64,000 nt of DNA from Kitasatospora albolonga (GTDB lineage Bacteria > Actinomycetota > Actinomycetes > Streptomycetales > Streptomycetaceae): contig CP020563.1 in assembly GCA_002082585.1 (NCBI GenBank), forward strand, positions 2,970,001 to 3,034,000. The letters are read 5' to 3'. The position numbers and the translations under genes were made by a program. Below, piece by piece: positions 41,266-50,633 of the stretch (position 1 is the stretch's first letter; each line of letters opens with the position of its first letter). The notes under the pieces were generated by a model. The model was not told the DNA's origin. It searched no databases and saw nothing but the letters and a program-made list of their open reading frames with translations.

Positions 41266-43539
41266 TCAGACGCGTACGAGCTCGCGCTCGCCGCCGTGTC
41301 CGTCCCCGCCCTCGCCGCCTCCGGAGGAGACCGGCTCCTCCGTCAGCTGCTTCTGGAGCTTCTCGCCCTCCACGTCGACGTTCGGCAGCACCCGGTCCAG
41401 CCAGCGCGGCAGCCACCACGCCTTCCTGCCCAGCAGGGCCAGGACCGCCGGCACGATCGCCATGCGCACCACGAAGGCGTCGAAGAGGACCGCGACCGCG
41501 AGCGAGAAGCCGATCATCTTGACCATCTGCTCGCTGGAGCCGACGAAGCCCGCGAAGACCGCGATCATGATCACGGCCGCCGCCGTGACCACCCGTGCGC
41601 CGTGCTTGAACCCGGTCACGATGGCCTGGCCGGGGCTCTCGCCGTGGACGTACGCCTCGCGCATCCGGGTGACGAGGAAGACCTCGTAGTCCATGGCGAG
41701 ACCGAAGACCACACCGATCATGAAGATCGGCATCATGCTCATGATCGGACCGGTCTGCTCGACCCCGAAGAGCGAGCCGAGCCAGCCCCACTGGAAGACC
41801 GCGACGACCGCGCCGAGGGCCGCGATCACCGAGAGCAGGAAGCCGAGGGCCGCCTTCAGCGGGACGAGGATCGAGCGGAAGACCAGCATCAGCAGCAGGA
41901 ACGCGAGGCCGACGACGAGCGCCAGGTAGGGCAGCAGCGCGTCGTTCATCTTCTGCGAGAAGTCGATGTTCATCGCGGTGGCGCCGGTGACCAGGACCTC
42001 GGCCCCGGTGTCGGACTTGATGTCCTTGCCCGCGTCACGGATGTCGTGGACGACCTCCTCCGTGGCGTGGGACGACGGCCGGTCCTTCGGGATGACCGTG
42101 ATCATCGCGGTGTCGCCGGCCTTGTTGAACTGGGCCGGGGTGACGGCGACGACGCCGATGGACTCGATCTCCTTGGAGACCCGCTCGGCCGCGGCCTTCG
42201 GGTCGGAGCTGCCCTTGCCGTCCATGACGACCATCAGCGGCCCGTTGAAGCCGGGGCCGAAACCGTCGGAGAGCATGTCGTACGCCTGGCGCTGCGTGGT
42301 CGACTTCGGCTGGGCGCCGTCGTCGGGCAGGCCCATCTCCAGGGACGCGGCGGGTACGGCGACGACGCCGAGGCCGAGGATGCCGACCACCATCACCCAG
42401 ACCGGCCTGCGCAGCACGAACCGGGCCCAGCGGGTGCCCATGTTGGGCTTGGCGTCCTTGGCACCCGTGGAGTCCCCGGCCGCCTCGGTCTTCTCGAGGG
42501 TGGGCGTCTCCGCGCCCTTACGGGCCTTGCGGCCGATGATCCGCTTGCCCGCGAAGCCCAGCAGGGCCGGGACGAGGGTGAGGGCGATGACCACGGCGAT
42601 CGCGACCGTACCGGCGGCGGCGAAGCCCATCTTCGTCAGCATCGGGATGTTGACGACGGCGAGGCCCACCAGCGCGATGACCACGGTCAGACCGGCGAAG
42701 ACGACGGCCGATCCGGCGGTGCCGACGGCCCGCCCGGCCGCTTCCTCGCGCTCACGGCCGTCGGCCAGTTCGGCGCGGTAGCGGGAGACGATGAAGAGGG
42801 CGTAGTCGATGCCGACCGCGAGGCCGATCATCGAGGCGAGGATCGGGGTGGTGGAGCCCAGGTCCAGCACGTTGGCCAGGGCCGTGATGAGCGAGACCCC
42901 GATGCCGACGCCGATGACGGCGGTGACCAGCGGCAGCCCGGCGGCGATCAGCGAGCCGAAGGTGATGACCAGGACGACGGCCGCGATGGCGATACCGATG
43001 ATCTCGGCGGTCCCGGTGTGCGGCATGACCTGGAGCGCGTCACCACCGATCTCCACCTTCATACCGCTGCTCTGCGCGTCCTTGCCCGCCCCCTCCAGGG
43101 CGTCCCGGGTCTGGTCGGTCAGCTCCATGGAGTTGACCTTGTAGCTCACCGAGATGTACGCGGTCGAACCGTCCTGGCTCACCGCCTGGGCCTCGAAGGG
43201 GTCGGCAACCTGGGCCACCTGGTCGGAGCCGGAGCGCAGCTCCTTCACGATGCCGGTGATCTCGCCCTTGTTGGCGGCATCGGTGACCTTCTCGCCCTCG
43301 GGTGCCTTGAAGACGACCCGGGCGGTGGCTCCGTCGGCGCTGGCACCGGGGAAGCGCTGTTCCAGCAGGTCGAAGGCGCGCTGCGCCTCCGTACCGGGGA
43401 TGGAGAAGGAACTGGAGGTGGCGGTCGACGCGGAGGCCGCGCCGAATCCGGCGAGCGCCAGCAGCGCCACCCAGATCAGGGCGACGAAACGGCGGCGGCG
43501 GAAAGTGAGCCGTCCGAGTTTGTAGAGGAAAGTGGCCAC
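41266..43539 (-). CDS. MMPL family RND-type transporter
   Basis: 757 aa, ATG at 43537-43539. N-terminal helix (FVALIWVALLALAGFGAAS), a large extracytoplasmic loop (residues ~45-170), helices 2-6 with IGLAVGIDYALFIVSRYRAEL (proton-relay G-x-x-x-D-Y), a second loop, and the repeat with FMIGVVFGLAMDYEVFLVTRMREA. Acidic/Gly-rich C-terminus. Such exporters move lipids, polyketides or drugs. The TetR gene and operators next to it suggest drug- or metabolite-induced expression. Confidence 0.93.
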   Translation of the reverse strand: MATFLYKLGRLTFRRRRFVALIWVALLALAGFGAASASTATSSSFSIPGTEAQRAFDLLEQRFPGASADGATARVVFKAPEGEKVTDAANKGEITGIVKELRSGSDQVAQVADPFEAQAVSQDGSTAYISVSYKVNSMELTDQTRDALEGAGKDAQSSGMKVEIGGDALQVMPHTGTAEIIGIAIAAVVLVITFGSLIAAGLPLVTAVIGVGIGVSLITALANVLDLGSTTPILASMIGLAVGIDYALFIVSRYRAELADGREREEAAGRAVGTAGSAVVFAGLTVVIALVGLAVVNIPMLTKMGFAAAGTVAIAVVIALTLVPALLGFAGKRIIGRKARKGAETPTLEKTEAAGDSTGAKDAKPNMGTRWARFVLRRPVWVMVVGILGLGVVAVPAASLEMGLPDDGAQPKSTTQRQAYDMLSDGFGPGFNGPLMVVMDGKGSSDPKAAAERVSKEIESIGVVAVTPAQFNKAGDTAMITVIPKDRPSSHATEEVVHDIRDAGKDIKSDTGAEVLVTGATAMNIDFSQKMNDALLPYLALVVGLAFLLLMLVFRSILVPLKAALGFLLSVIAALGAVVAVFQWGWLGSLFGVEQTGPIMSMMPIFMIGVVFGLAMDYEVFLVTRMREAYVHGESPGQAIVTGFKHGARVVTAAAVIMIAVFAGFVGSSEQMVKMIGFSLAVAVLFDAFVVRMAIVPAVLALLGRKAWWLPRWLDRVLPNVDVEGEKLQKQLTEEPVSSGGGEGGDGHGGERELVRV

Positions 43540-43746
43540 GGGGGCGTACTCCCGGTCAGGTCGTATGAGTGGAAACTGGGCGTGAGGTGCCGGCCCGACG
43601 ACGAGAGCGGCGTGTCAGGTGTCTGGTGGTGCGTCGGGGAGAGGGCCGTACGGGATCGAGGCGGGGACCTCGACGTGCGGGGACGTTCAGGGGCGGTCGG
43701 GGCGTCGGACTCCGGGGCCGGGGAGCGCCACGGAGACCGCGTGCGG

Positions 43747-44319
43747 TCAGACGCCGAGGGCGGGGAGCACCACGGAGTCCACGTAGTCCGTGAGGAACGC
43801 CTGGTCGACCGGGCGGTCCTCGATCAGCTGCCGGGCGGCCAGCGCGCCGATCAACATATGCGGGATGTACTTCAGCGCCGGATTGTCCGCGCGCAGTTCA
43901 CCCCGGTCCACCGCCCGCTGGAGCATCTCGTCGAAACCGGTCATCTCCGGTTTGATCAAGAGCTCGCGCAGGGCCTGGAGCAGCTCGGGGTACTCGTGGA
44001 CGGCATGGCTCAGACCCCGCATCAGCGCGGCGTCCTTCTCCATCTGGCAGTCGTCGGTCCGGCTCAGCACCACGTGGAAGTCCCCGCGCAGCGAACCGGT
44101 GTCGATGTCGGACAGGTCTCCCGGCTTGTTGTGCCGGAGCGCCTTGGCGACCAGCTCGGGCTTGGAGCCCCACTGGCGGTAGAGCGTGGCCTTGCTCGAC
44201 CGGGTGCGGGCGGCGATGGCGTCCATGGTCAGGGTTTCATAGCCGACCTCACGGAGCAGATCGAGGACGGCCTCGTACAGCTCGCCCTCACGCTCGGGGG
44301 TCAGCCTCGTGCGTGCCAT
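43747..44319 (-). CDS. TetR-family transcriptional regulator
   Basis: 190 aa, ATG at 44317-44319. N-terminal HTH: LLREVGYETLTMDAIAARTR and SSKATLYRQWGSKPELVAKAL; the rest is an all-helical ligand-binding domain of the TetR_C_16/11 kind (GFDEMLQRAVDRGELRADNP, MLIGALAARQLIEDRPVD). Divergent from the tricorn gene and upstream of the MMPL gene on the same strand; the strong palindromes in its promoter indicate autorepression. Confidence 0.92.
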   Translation of the reverse strand: MARTRLTPEREGELYEAVLDLLREVGYETLTMDAIAARTRSSKATLYRQWGSKPELVAKALRHNKPGDLSDIDTGSLRGDFHVVLSRTDDCQMEKDAALMRGLSHAVHEYPELLQALRELLIKPEMTGFDEMLQRAVDRGELRADNPALKYIPHMLIGALAARQLIEDRPVDQAFLTDYVDSVVLPALGV

Positions 44320-44400
44320 GGACCGACCTCCTTCGCTTCACTGTCCACCGGTCCGGTGTTCCGTTCATGTACTGCGTGTAGCTGTCCCGCTCGCCATCGA

Positions 44401-44415
44401 ACGAAACTGTTTCGT
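44401..44415. promoter_or_regulatory. TetR operator candidate 1
   Basis: ACGAAACTGTTTCGT, perfect palindrome with 7-bp arms, 82 bp upstream of the TetR start. Shares the CGAAAC/GTTTCG half-sites with the second palindrome. Confidence 0.7.
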
Positions 44416-44442
44416 ACACCTGAAACCGTACCCCTCCCACCC

Positions 44443-44464
44443 AGCGAAACGAAATCGTTTCGCT
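44443..44464. promoter_or_regulatory. TetR operator candidate 2
   Basis: AGCGAAACGA (44443-44452) and TCGTTTCGCT (44455-44464) form a perfect inverted repeat with a 2-nt centre, midway between the TetR and tricorn starts. Both divergent promoters could be covered. Confidence 0.75.
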
Positions 44465-44517
44465 TGTGGGCTGCACCACAAGTTGCCACGGGCCCTGCGC
44501 GCGGAAAGCATTGGGGG

Positions 44518-47500
44518 GTGAGTGACGACGTCGCGTATCTCCGTTTCCCGCACCTCCACCAGGACCTGCTCTGCTTCGCGGCCGAGGACGACCTGTGGGT
44601 CGCCCCCCTCGTCCCGGCGGGCCACCGGCCGGGACGGGCCTGGCGGGTGACCGTCGACCGGACCCGGGTCAGCCACCCCCGCTTCTCGCCCGACGGCACC
44701 TCCATCGCCTACACGACCTGGCGCACGCTGGACCCCGAGATCCACCTCGCCCCGGTCGACGGCGGCCCGGCCCGGCGGCTCACCCACTGGGGCTCGACCG
44801 ACGCCCGGGTCTGCGGCTGGACCCCCGACCCGCCCGACTCCACCCACATCCTCGCCGTCTCCTCGCACAACCAGCCGTTCTCGTACTTCTCCTGGGCCTA
44901 CAGCGTCCCCACCGACGGCAGCCCCGGCGGTCCGCTCCCCTGGGGCCCGGTCTCCGACATCGCGGTGGCCGACCTGGACGGCGAGCGCCGCACCCTGCTC
45001 CTCACCGGCACGCCCCCGCACGAACCGGCCGCCTGGAAGCGCTACCGGGGCGGGGCCATGGGCCGCCTCTGGCTGCACGGGGAACGCCTGCTGCCGGACA
45101 TCGACGGCCACCTCGCCAACCCGATGTTCGTCGGCCGCCGCATCGCGTTCCTCTCCGACCACGAGGGCGTCGGCAACCTCTACTCCTGCCGGACCGACGG
45201 CACGGACCTGCGCCGCCACACCGACCACGACGCCTTCTACGCCCGCAACGCCGCGAGCGACGGCCACCGGGTCGTCTACCAGTGCGCGGGCGACCTCTGG
45301 CTGGTCGAGGACCTGGAGTCACCGGACGCCACCCCGCGCAGGCTGGAGGTCCGCCTCGGCGGCCCGCGCACCGGCCGCCGCCACTACCAGGTGCCCGCCG
45401 CCAGCAACGTCGACTCGCTCTCGGTCGACGAGACGGGCCGGGCCAGCGCCGTCACCGTACGCGGCAGCCTCTACTGGCTCACCCACCGCGACGGCCCCGC
45501 CCGCACCATCAGCGACACCCCGGGGGTACGGGTGCGGCTGCCGGAGATGCTCGGCAGCGGGGGCCGGGTCGCGTACGTCACCGACGCGGACGGCGAGGAC
45601 GCGGTGGAGGTCGCCTACCTCCCGCGCGCCAGCGGCGACCGCGCCCCGCGCCGACTGGCCTCGGGGCAGCTGGGCCGGGTGCAGGAGATGGTCTCCGACC
45701 CGGAGGGCGAGCGCCTGGCCATCGCGTCGAACGACGGCAGGCTGCTGCTGCTGGACACGGGGGAGCCGGAGGAGCCGGGGACGGTGGGGGCTTCCGTCGC
45801 GGGGGAGGCACCCGACGCAACCGACGGGGCCGACGGGGCCGACGGGGCCGACAACGAATCCGAGGCGACCGAAACGGCCGAGGAGCCCCGGGAGCGCCCC
45901 CGTACCGGCTCCACCCGGGCCGACCTCTACGCGGCGACAGGCGCAGCGGTCCCTGAGAGCATCGCGGCATCCGTCGACGAACACCCCGGCCTCACCGAGC
46001 TGATCCGCTCGGTCAACGGCCCGGTCCGCGACCTCGCCTTCTCCCCCGACGGCGACTGGCTGACCTGGTCCCACCCGGGCATCGGCCGCTCGCTGCGCCA
46101 GATCAAGCTGGCCCGGATCTCCGGCCCCGGCGCCCCGGTGATCGTGGACGTCACCAACGGCCGGTTCGAGGACGAGAACCCGGTGTTCACGGAGGACGGC
46201 CGCTACCTCGCGTTCCTCTCCTGGCGGGGCTTCGACCCGGTGTACGACGTGCACACCGGGGACCTCTCCTTCCCGCTGGGCTGCCGCCCGTACCTGGTCC
46301 CGCTCTCCTCCGCGACCCCCTCCCCCTTCGCGCTCTCCCCGGACGGGCGCCCGGCGGCGGGCGGCCTGGACCCGATAGACGTTCCGGAGGCCGGGAGTAC
46401 GTCGGAGGGCTCCACGGTCATGGTCGAGTTCGAGGGCCTGGAGAGCCGGGTGACGCCGTTCCCGGTCTCCGCCTCCAAGTACTCGGCGCTGCACCCGGTG
46501 AGCGGCGGCGGTCTGGTCTGGCTGCGGTGGCCGATCTCGGGGGCGCTGGGCGAGACGTTCGCCAACCCGGCCGACATGTCGGGGCGGCCGACGCTGGAGC
46601 ACTTCAACATCGCGAAGGCGCGGAAGACCGAACTGGTCGACCACCTCGACTGGTTCGCGGTCAGCGGCGACTGCTCGCGCCTGGTCGTGATGGACGACGG
46701 CGAGCTGCGCGCCGTCCCCGCCACCGAGCCGGGCGACGGCGACTCCACGGTCTATCTGGACCTGCGCCGCATCCTGCACGAGGTGGACCCGGGGGCGGAG
46801 TGGCGGCAGGCGTACGGGGAGGCGGGCCGGATCATCCGCTCCTACTTCTGGGAGCCGGACATGTGCGGGATCGACTGGGACGGCGTACTGGAGCAGTACC
46901 GCCCGCTGGTCCAACGGGTGGCGTCCCCCGACGAGTTCGCGGACCTGCTGCGCGAAGTCCTGGGCGAGCTGGGCACCTCGCACGCGTACGTCTCCCCCGC
47001 CCGCCGCAACGAGGGCCCGCCGCACTACCAGCGGGCGATCGGCCTGCTGGGCGCCAACCTGGTCTGCCGGGACGGATCTTGGGTCGTCCAGCGCATCCTC
47101 CCCGGCGACTCGTCCGACTCCAAGGCCCGCTCCCCGCTGGCCGGTACGGGCATCCGCGAGGGCGCGGTCCTCACGCATGTGGACGGCCGCCCGGTGGACC
47201 CGGTGACGGGCCCGTACCCGCTGCTGACGGCGGCCGGGGGCACCACGGTGGAGCTGACGTTCACCCCCGCGGGCGGCGGCCCCTCGCGCCGGGTGGCGAT
47301 CATGCCCTTGGTGGACGAACGCCCTCTCCGCTACCAGGACTGGGTGGCCAAACGGCGTGATGTCGTACGGGAGTTGAGCGGCGGCAAGTGCGGTTATCTG
47401 CACATCCCGGACATGGGCGGCTCGGGCTGGGCCCAGTTCAACCGGGACCTGCGGCTGGAGGTCTCGCGCCCGGCGCTGATCGTGGACGTACGGGGCAACG

Positions 47501-48009
47501 CGGGCGGCCACATCAGCGAGCTGGTGGTGGAGAAGCTCACCCGGAAGATCCTCGGCTGGGACCTGACCCGTAACGCGCAGGCGGTGAGCTACGCCTCCAA
47601 CGCCCCGCGCGGCCCGGTCGTCGCCCTGGCCGACGAGGCGACCTCCTCCGACGGCGACATGATCACCGCCGCGTTCCGGCTGCTGAAGCTGGGCCCGGTG
47701 GTGGGCCAGCGGACGTGGGGCGGGGTGGTCGGCATGACGGGCCGCCACCGCCTGGGGGACGGCACGGTGATCACGGTCCCGATGAACGCGGCCTGGTTCG
47801 ACACGTACGGCTGGTCGGTGGAGAACCACGGCGTGGAACCGGACGTGAAGGCGCTGCGCACCCCGCTGGACTGGGCGGAGGGCCGGTACGCGGTCCTGGA
47901 CGACGCGGTGCGGGTGGCCCTGGACCTCCTGGCCGCGCACCCGGCGTCGACGCCACCGTCGTACGACACGGCCCCGAACCTGCGGAGGCCACCGCTGCCG
48001 CCGAGGTAG
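44518..48009 (+). CDS. Tricorn protease homologue (S41 family)
   Basis: 1163 aa, GTG at 44518; the family starts just before YLRFPHLHQDLLCFAAEDDL. Order: six- and seven-bladed beta-propeller regions (~1-660; repeats such as VSHPRFSPDGTSIAYTTWRT and DENPVFTEDGRYLAFLSWRG), C1 helical domain, PDZ (~840-900), and the C2 catalytic domain. Catalytic residues fit the tricorn set: Ser-His in GTSHAYVSP (~821-822), Ser in EATSSDGDMITAA (~1044) and Glu in VENHGVEPD (~1102). A large cytoplasmic peptidase that trims proteasome products to short peptides. An acidic insert (~430-465) with DNA repeats sits between the propellers. Confidence 0.92.
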   Translation: MSDDVAYLRFPHLHQDLLCFAAEDDLWVAPLVPAGHRPGRAWRVTVDRTRVSHPRFSPDGTSIAYTTWRTLDPEIHLAPVDGGPARRLTHWGSTDARVCGWTPDPPDSTHILAVSSHNQPFSYFSWAYSVPTDGSPGGPLPWGPVSDIAVADLDGERRTLLLTGTPPHEPAAWKRYRGGAMGRLWLHGERLLPDIDGHLANPMFVGRRIAFLSDHEGVGNLYSCRTDGTDLRRHTDHDAFYARNAASDGHRVVYQCAGDLWLVEDLESPDATPRRLEVRLGGPRTGRRHYQVPAASNVDSLSVDETGRASAVTVRGSLYWLTHRDGPARTISDTPGVRVRLPEMLGSGGRVAYVTDADGEDAVEVAYLPRASGDRAPRRLASGQLGRVQEMVSDPEGERLAIASNDGRLLLLDTGEPEEPGTVGASVAGEAPDATDGADGADGADNESEATETAEEPRERPRTGSTRADLYAATGAAVPESIAASVDEHPGLTELIRSVNGPVRDLAFSPDGDWLTWSHPGIGRSLRQIKLARISGPGAPVIVDVTNGRFEDENPVFTEDGRYLAFLSWRGFDPVYDVHTGDLSFPLGCRPYLVPLSSATPSPFALSPDGRPAAGGLDPIDVPEAGSTSEGSTVMVEFEGLESRVTPFPVSASKYSALHPVSGGGLVWLRWPISGALGETFANPADMSGRPTLEHFNIAKARKTELVDHLDWFAVSGDCSRLVVMDDGELRAVPATEPGDGDSTVYLDLRRILHEVDPGAEWRQAYGEAGRIIRSYFWEPDMCGIDWDGVLEQYRPLVQRVASPDEFADLLREVLGELGTSHAYVSPARRNEGPPHYQRAIGLLGANLVCRDGSWVVQRILPGDSSDSKARSPLAGTGIREGAVLTHVDGRPVDPVTGPYPLLTAAGGTTVELTFTPAGGGPSRRVAIMPLVDERPLRYQDWVAKRRDVVRELSGGKCGYLHIPDMGGSGWAQFNRDLRLEVSRPALIVDVRGNAGGHISELVVEKLTRKILGWDLTRNAQAVSYASNAPRGPVVALADEATSSDGDMITAAFRLLKLGPVVGQRTWGGVVGMTGRHRLGDGTVITVPMNAAWFDTYGWSVENHGVEPDVKALRTPLDWAEGRYAVLDDAVRVALDLLAAHPASTPPSYDTAPNLRRPPLPPR
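45823..45849. repeat. Three tandem copies of GACGGGGCC inside the tricorn gene
   Basis: In-frame 9-bp repeats encoding (D-G-A)3 in the acidic inter-propeller linker. Copy number probably varies between strains. Confidence 0.85.
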
Positions 48010-48134
48010 CGGAGGAGCGAGCGGCCCGCTCCGCCGACGCACGCCTCACCGCACCCGGCCCCCTGCCGTGCGCCGGGTGCGGCGTACCGCCGTACGAGCC
48101 CGGGAGGGCTTCGGCCTTCCGCGGCCGGTCGTGG

Positions 48135-49043
48135 TCAGGCCGCGCGGGCGCGGAGGCGGCGCAGCATGCGGGCGTCCTCGAAGCCGACCGAGCGGGCGGC
48201 GGTGTCGACCGTCGCGCCGTGGCTGATGAGGTGCTGGGCGCGTTCGAGGCGGAGGGTCTGCTGGTAGCGCAGGGGGGTGAGCCCGGTGGCGCGGCTGAAG
48301 AGGCGGGTGAGGGTGCGCTCGCTCACGCCGACGGCCGAGGCCAGGGCGGGCAGGGGCAGGGGCTGGTCGAAGCGGGCGTCGATGAGATTCTGGGCGCGGT
48401 GCACGGTGTCGTCCAGGTGGCAGCGGTGCCGGAGCATCGCACTGGCCTGCGGCTCGTGGCCGTTGCGGCGGGTGTGGACGACCATCTCCCGGGCCACCCG
48501 CGCGGCGACGGCCGGACCGTGCCGGGTCGCGACCAGGTGGAGGGCCAGATCGATGCCGCTGGCGATCCCGGCCGAGGTGATGACCCGGTCGTCGACGGTG
48601 AACAGGACGTCCGGGACGACCACCGCATCGGGGTAGCGCAGGGCCAGCTCGTCCTGCACGTCGTGGTGGGTGGTGCAGCGGCGGCCGTCGAGCAGACCGG
48701 CCCGCCCGAGCGCCTCGACCCCGGCGCAGACGCTGGCCACCGTCCCGCCCCTGGCGTGGTGGTCCCGGAGGGCCCGCAGCGAGGCGGGGCCGATGGCGGG
48801 CTCTCCGGCCGGGATACCGGTCCGCCAGCCCGGCACCACGATCAGGTCCTCGGGCCCGAGCCCGGGCCAGTCGGGACCGGCCACCAGGGGCAGCCCCTGG
48901 GCGGTGGGGACCTGGGGCCGCTCGGCGACGTAGGAGAGCGTGTAGGGGTGACCGAAGTCGGTGGCAGTGGAGAAGACCTGCGCGGGGCCGGCCAGATCCA
49001 GCAGATGGACTCCGGGTACCAGGAAGAAGACGATGTGGCTCAC
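48135..49043 (-). CDS. GlxA-type AraC regulator with DJ-1/PfpI domain
   Basis: 302 aa, GTG at 49041-49043, chosen because HIVFFLVPGVHLLDLAGPAQ begins the DJ-1-like domain. The nucleophile-elbow position reads VASVCAGVEALGRAGLLDG, as in GlxA regulators. The C-terminal AraC domain has two HTHs: LPLPALASAVGVSERTLTRLF and VDTAARSVGFEDARMLRRL, shorter than usual at the end (RLRARAA). Co-directional with the cysteine hydrolase gene 10 bp upstream, so probably one transcript. Confidence 0.9.
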   Translation of the reverse strand: MSHIVFFLVPGVHLLDLAGPAQVFSTATDFGHPYTLSYVAERPQVPTAQGLPLVAGPDWPGLGPEDLIVVPGWRTGIPAGEPAIGPASLRALRDHHARGGTVASVCAGVEALGRAGLLDGRRCTTHHDVQDELALRYPDAVVVPDVLFTVDDRVITSAGIASGIDLALHLVATRHGPAVAARVAREMVVHTRRNGHEPQASAMLRHRCHLDDTVHRAQNLIDARFDQPLPLPALASAVGVSERTLTRLFSRATGLTPLRYQQTLRLERAQHLISHGATVDTAARSVGFEDARMLRRLRARAA

Positions 49044-49053
49044 GATTCGGTCA

Positions 49054-49653
49054 TCATCCCCGGAGTTCCGCCGCGGCCTCCAGCTCCTCGACGGTCGCAA
49101 TGGTGGCGAAACGTCCGGCGAGGGCGTACTCGGTGCGCCTGATGGCCTCTTCGGCGGAGAGCGTACGGGGGTCGGCCAGCAGCTCGGCGGCGCTCAGGTC
49201 GGCGGGGGCGTCGCGGTGCGGGATGGGGTTGGTCGCGGTGGCGTCGATGGCGACGGTGACCCGGTAGCCGAAGTCGCTGCCGACCCGGGCGGTGGTCTCC
49301 ACGCACTGCTCGGTGCGGATGCCGCAGAGGGTGAGGTCGCGGACACCGCGCTCGGTGAGGAGCTGCTGAAGGTTGGTAGTGGTGAAGGCGTTGTGCGAGG
49401 TCTTGTGGATCAGCGGCTCCCCCTCCGCCCGCTCCAGCTCATCCAGCAGCCGGACATGCCCGAGGGCCGGGTCGAAGACGTCGCCGGTACCGGGCTCGGA
49501 GTGCAGGACCCACACCACGTGGTCCCCCGCCTGCCGGAAGAGCCGGACCAGGCGGCCCACCGGTTCGGCGATCTTCGGGTCGGAGAGGGTCTCCCACAGC
49601 GGACCGGCGCGGAAGGACTCCTGGACATCGATGACGATCAGTGCTCGGGACAT
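49054..49653 (-). CDS. Isochorismatase-like cysteine hydrolase
   Basis: 199 aa, ATG at 49651-49653. Catalytic triad visible: Asp in ALIVIDVQESF, Lys in LIHKTSHNAF and Cys in LCGIRTEQCVETTARVGSD. Hydrolyses amides such as nicotinamide- or N-carbamoyl-type substrates; the real substrate is unknown. Pairing with a GlxA-type regulator is a common arrangement in which the regulator senses the substrate. Confidence 0.9.
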   Translation of the reverse strand: MSRALIVIDVQESFRAGPLWETLSDPKIAEPVGRLVRLFRQAGDHVVWVLHSEPGTGDVFDPALGHVRLLDELERAEGEPLIHKTSHNAFTTTNLQQLLTERGVRDLTLCGIRTEQCVETTARVGSDFGYRVTVAIDATATNPIPHRDAPADLSAAELLADPRTLSAEEAIRRTEYALAGRFATIATVEELEAAAELRG

Positions 49654-49831
49654 GCCCCCAGCCTGGGCCGCGCGACGGGCGGGCGACAGGCAGCATCGAG
49701 TCCGGAAGCGGACGGATTCGGCCATGGGGGCCGCGTGGCACACCTGGGCCCCGAGCTTCGGGGTCCGAGGCTTGAGCGCTTTCTGCAACCGGCAGGAAAA
49801 GCCGAGGCTCGCACCGGCACACTTCTGCACC

Positions 49832-49852
49832 CTATATGGATTTCCGTATAGT
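49832..49852. promoter_or_regulatory. Toxin-antitoxin promoter/operator
   Basis: The imperfect palindrome CTATATGGATTTCCGTATAG (49832-49851) overlaps TATAGT (49847-49852), a good -10 hexamer, and the first possible ATG of the toxin gene. Probable autoregulatory operator of the TA pair. Confidence 0.5.
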
Positions 49853-50234
49853 GGAGGGAGTGGAGAGTCCTCGGCAGGTCGAAATCGAGCCGGAGGTCCG
49901 GCAGTGGCTGGAGTTACTCACGGATGCCCACTACGACAGAACCGAGCGCGCTGTTGACATGCTCCTGGCTCAGCCGACAGCTCTGGGGGAGCCGTACGCC
50001 CGACACCTTGGCGGCAAGGTGCGGGAGCTGCGTTTCACCATGGACGGCAACGCGGTGCGCATCACGAACTGGCTCGCCCCCGACCGGCGCATCGTGCTGC
50101 TGACGGTGTTCCGCAAGACCAGGCAACGCGAGGACAGCGAAGTCGAACGAGCTCGGCAGGCCCAGAAGATGTGCGAAGCCGACCACGGCCCTGCCGAGCA
50201 CAGCTACGACCGGAAAAGGGAGGAGACTCCATGA
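49836..50234 (+). CDS. RelE/HigB-like toxin (Gp49/DUF891 type)
   Basis: 132 aa from the ATG at 49836. Because the palindrome and a -10-like TATAGT cover this ATG, the GTG at 49860 (124 aa) may be the real start. Family features: EIEPEVRQWLELLTDAHYDR, PYARHLGGKVRELRFTMDGNAVRI and ILL-like VLLTVFRKTRQRE, the RelE beta-sheet with basic catalytic/RNA-binding residues. Ribosome-dependent mRNA cleavage is expected. It overlaps the antitoxin by ATGA, toxin first, as in HigBA. Confidence 0.88.
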   Translation: MDFRIVEGVESPRQVEIEPEVRQWLELLTDAHYDRTERAVDMLLAQPTALGEPYARHLGGKVRELRFTMDGNAVRITNWLAPDRRIVLLTVFRKTRQREDSEVERARQAQKMCEADHGPAEHSYDRKREETP

Positions 50235-50599
50235 ATCACTCCACGTGGAAGACCCGCAGGACCCGGAAGCTCCTGGGCGAAACGGTCGAGGAGTCCGCCG
50301 CTTACATCGAAGCAGGACACTCCTTCGCCCTCGGCCAGGCGGTCCACGACCGCCGTACCGCACTCCGGCTCTCCCAGACCGAGCTGGCGCGCCGGGCCGG
50401 GATGAGCCAGCCGCAGATCTCCAACATCGAAGGCGGCGACTCCGTACCGACCCTGGCACTGCTGACGCGTCTCGCCACAGCACTCGAAGCGTCACTGACC
50501 ATCGATCTGGACGGCGACACGTCGGCTTTCGTCTTCACTCCGCGCGAACCCCGCCGACCGGACGAAGCACCGACGGGCGGACGGCGCTCCGCAGCTTGA
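50231..50599 (+). CDS. XRE-type antitoxin (HigA-like)
   Basis: 122 aa, ATG at 50231 with AGGAG 5-6 nt upstream, within the ATGA overlap. Residues ~45-100 are a helix-turn-helix: LGQAVHDRRTALRLSQTELA, RRAGMSQPQISNIEGGDSVP, LTRLATALEASLTIDLD. Neutralises the upstream toxin and probably binds the operator at 49832. Confidence 0.9.
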   Translation: MNHSTWKTRRTRKLLGETVEESAAYIEAGHSFALGQAVHDRRTALRLSQTELARRAGMSQPQISNIEGGDSVPTLALLTRLATALEASLTIDLDGDTSAFVFTPREPRRPDEAPTGGRRSAA

Positions 50600-50633
50600 T
50601 CAGAGTGCGGGCGAACGGAGCGGCCGTGTCGGC

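Noticed and set aside
41296..44517. A 1,074-codon open extension in frame with and upstream of the tricorn protein
   Set aside because: It is antisense to the MMPL and TetR genes, His/Arg/Asp-rich with no domain, and arises from GC-rich codon periodicity. The protein start was set at the GTG at 44518.
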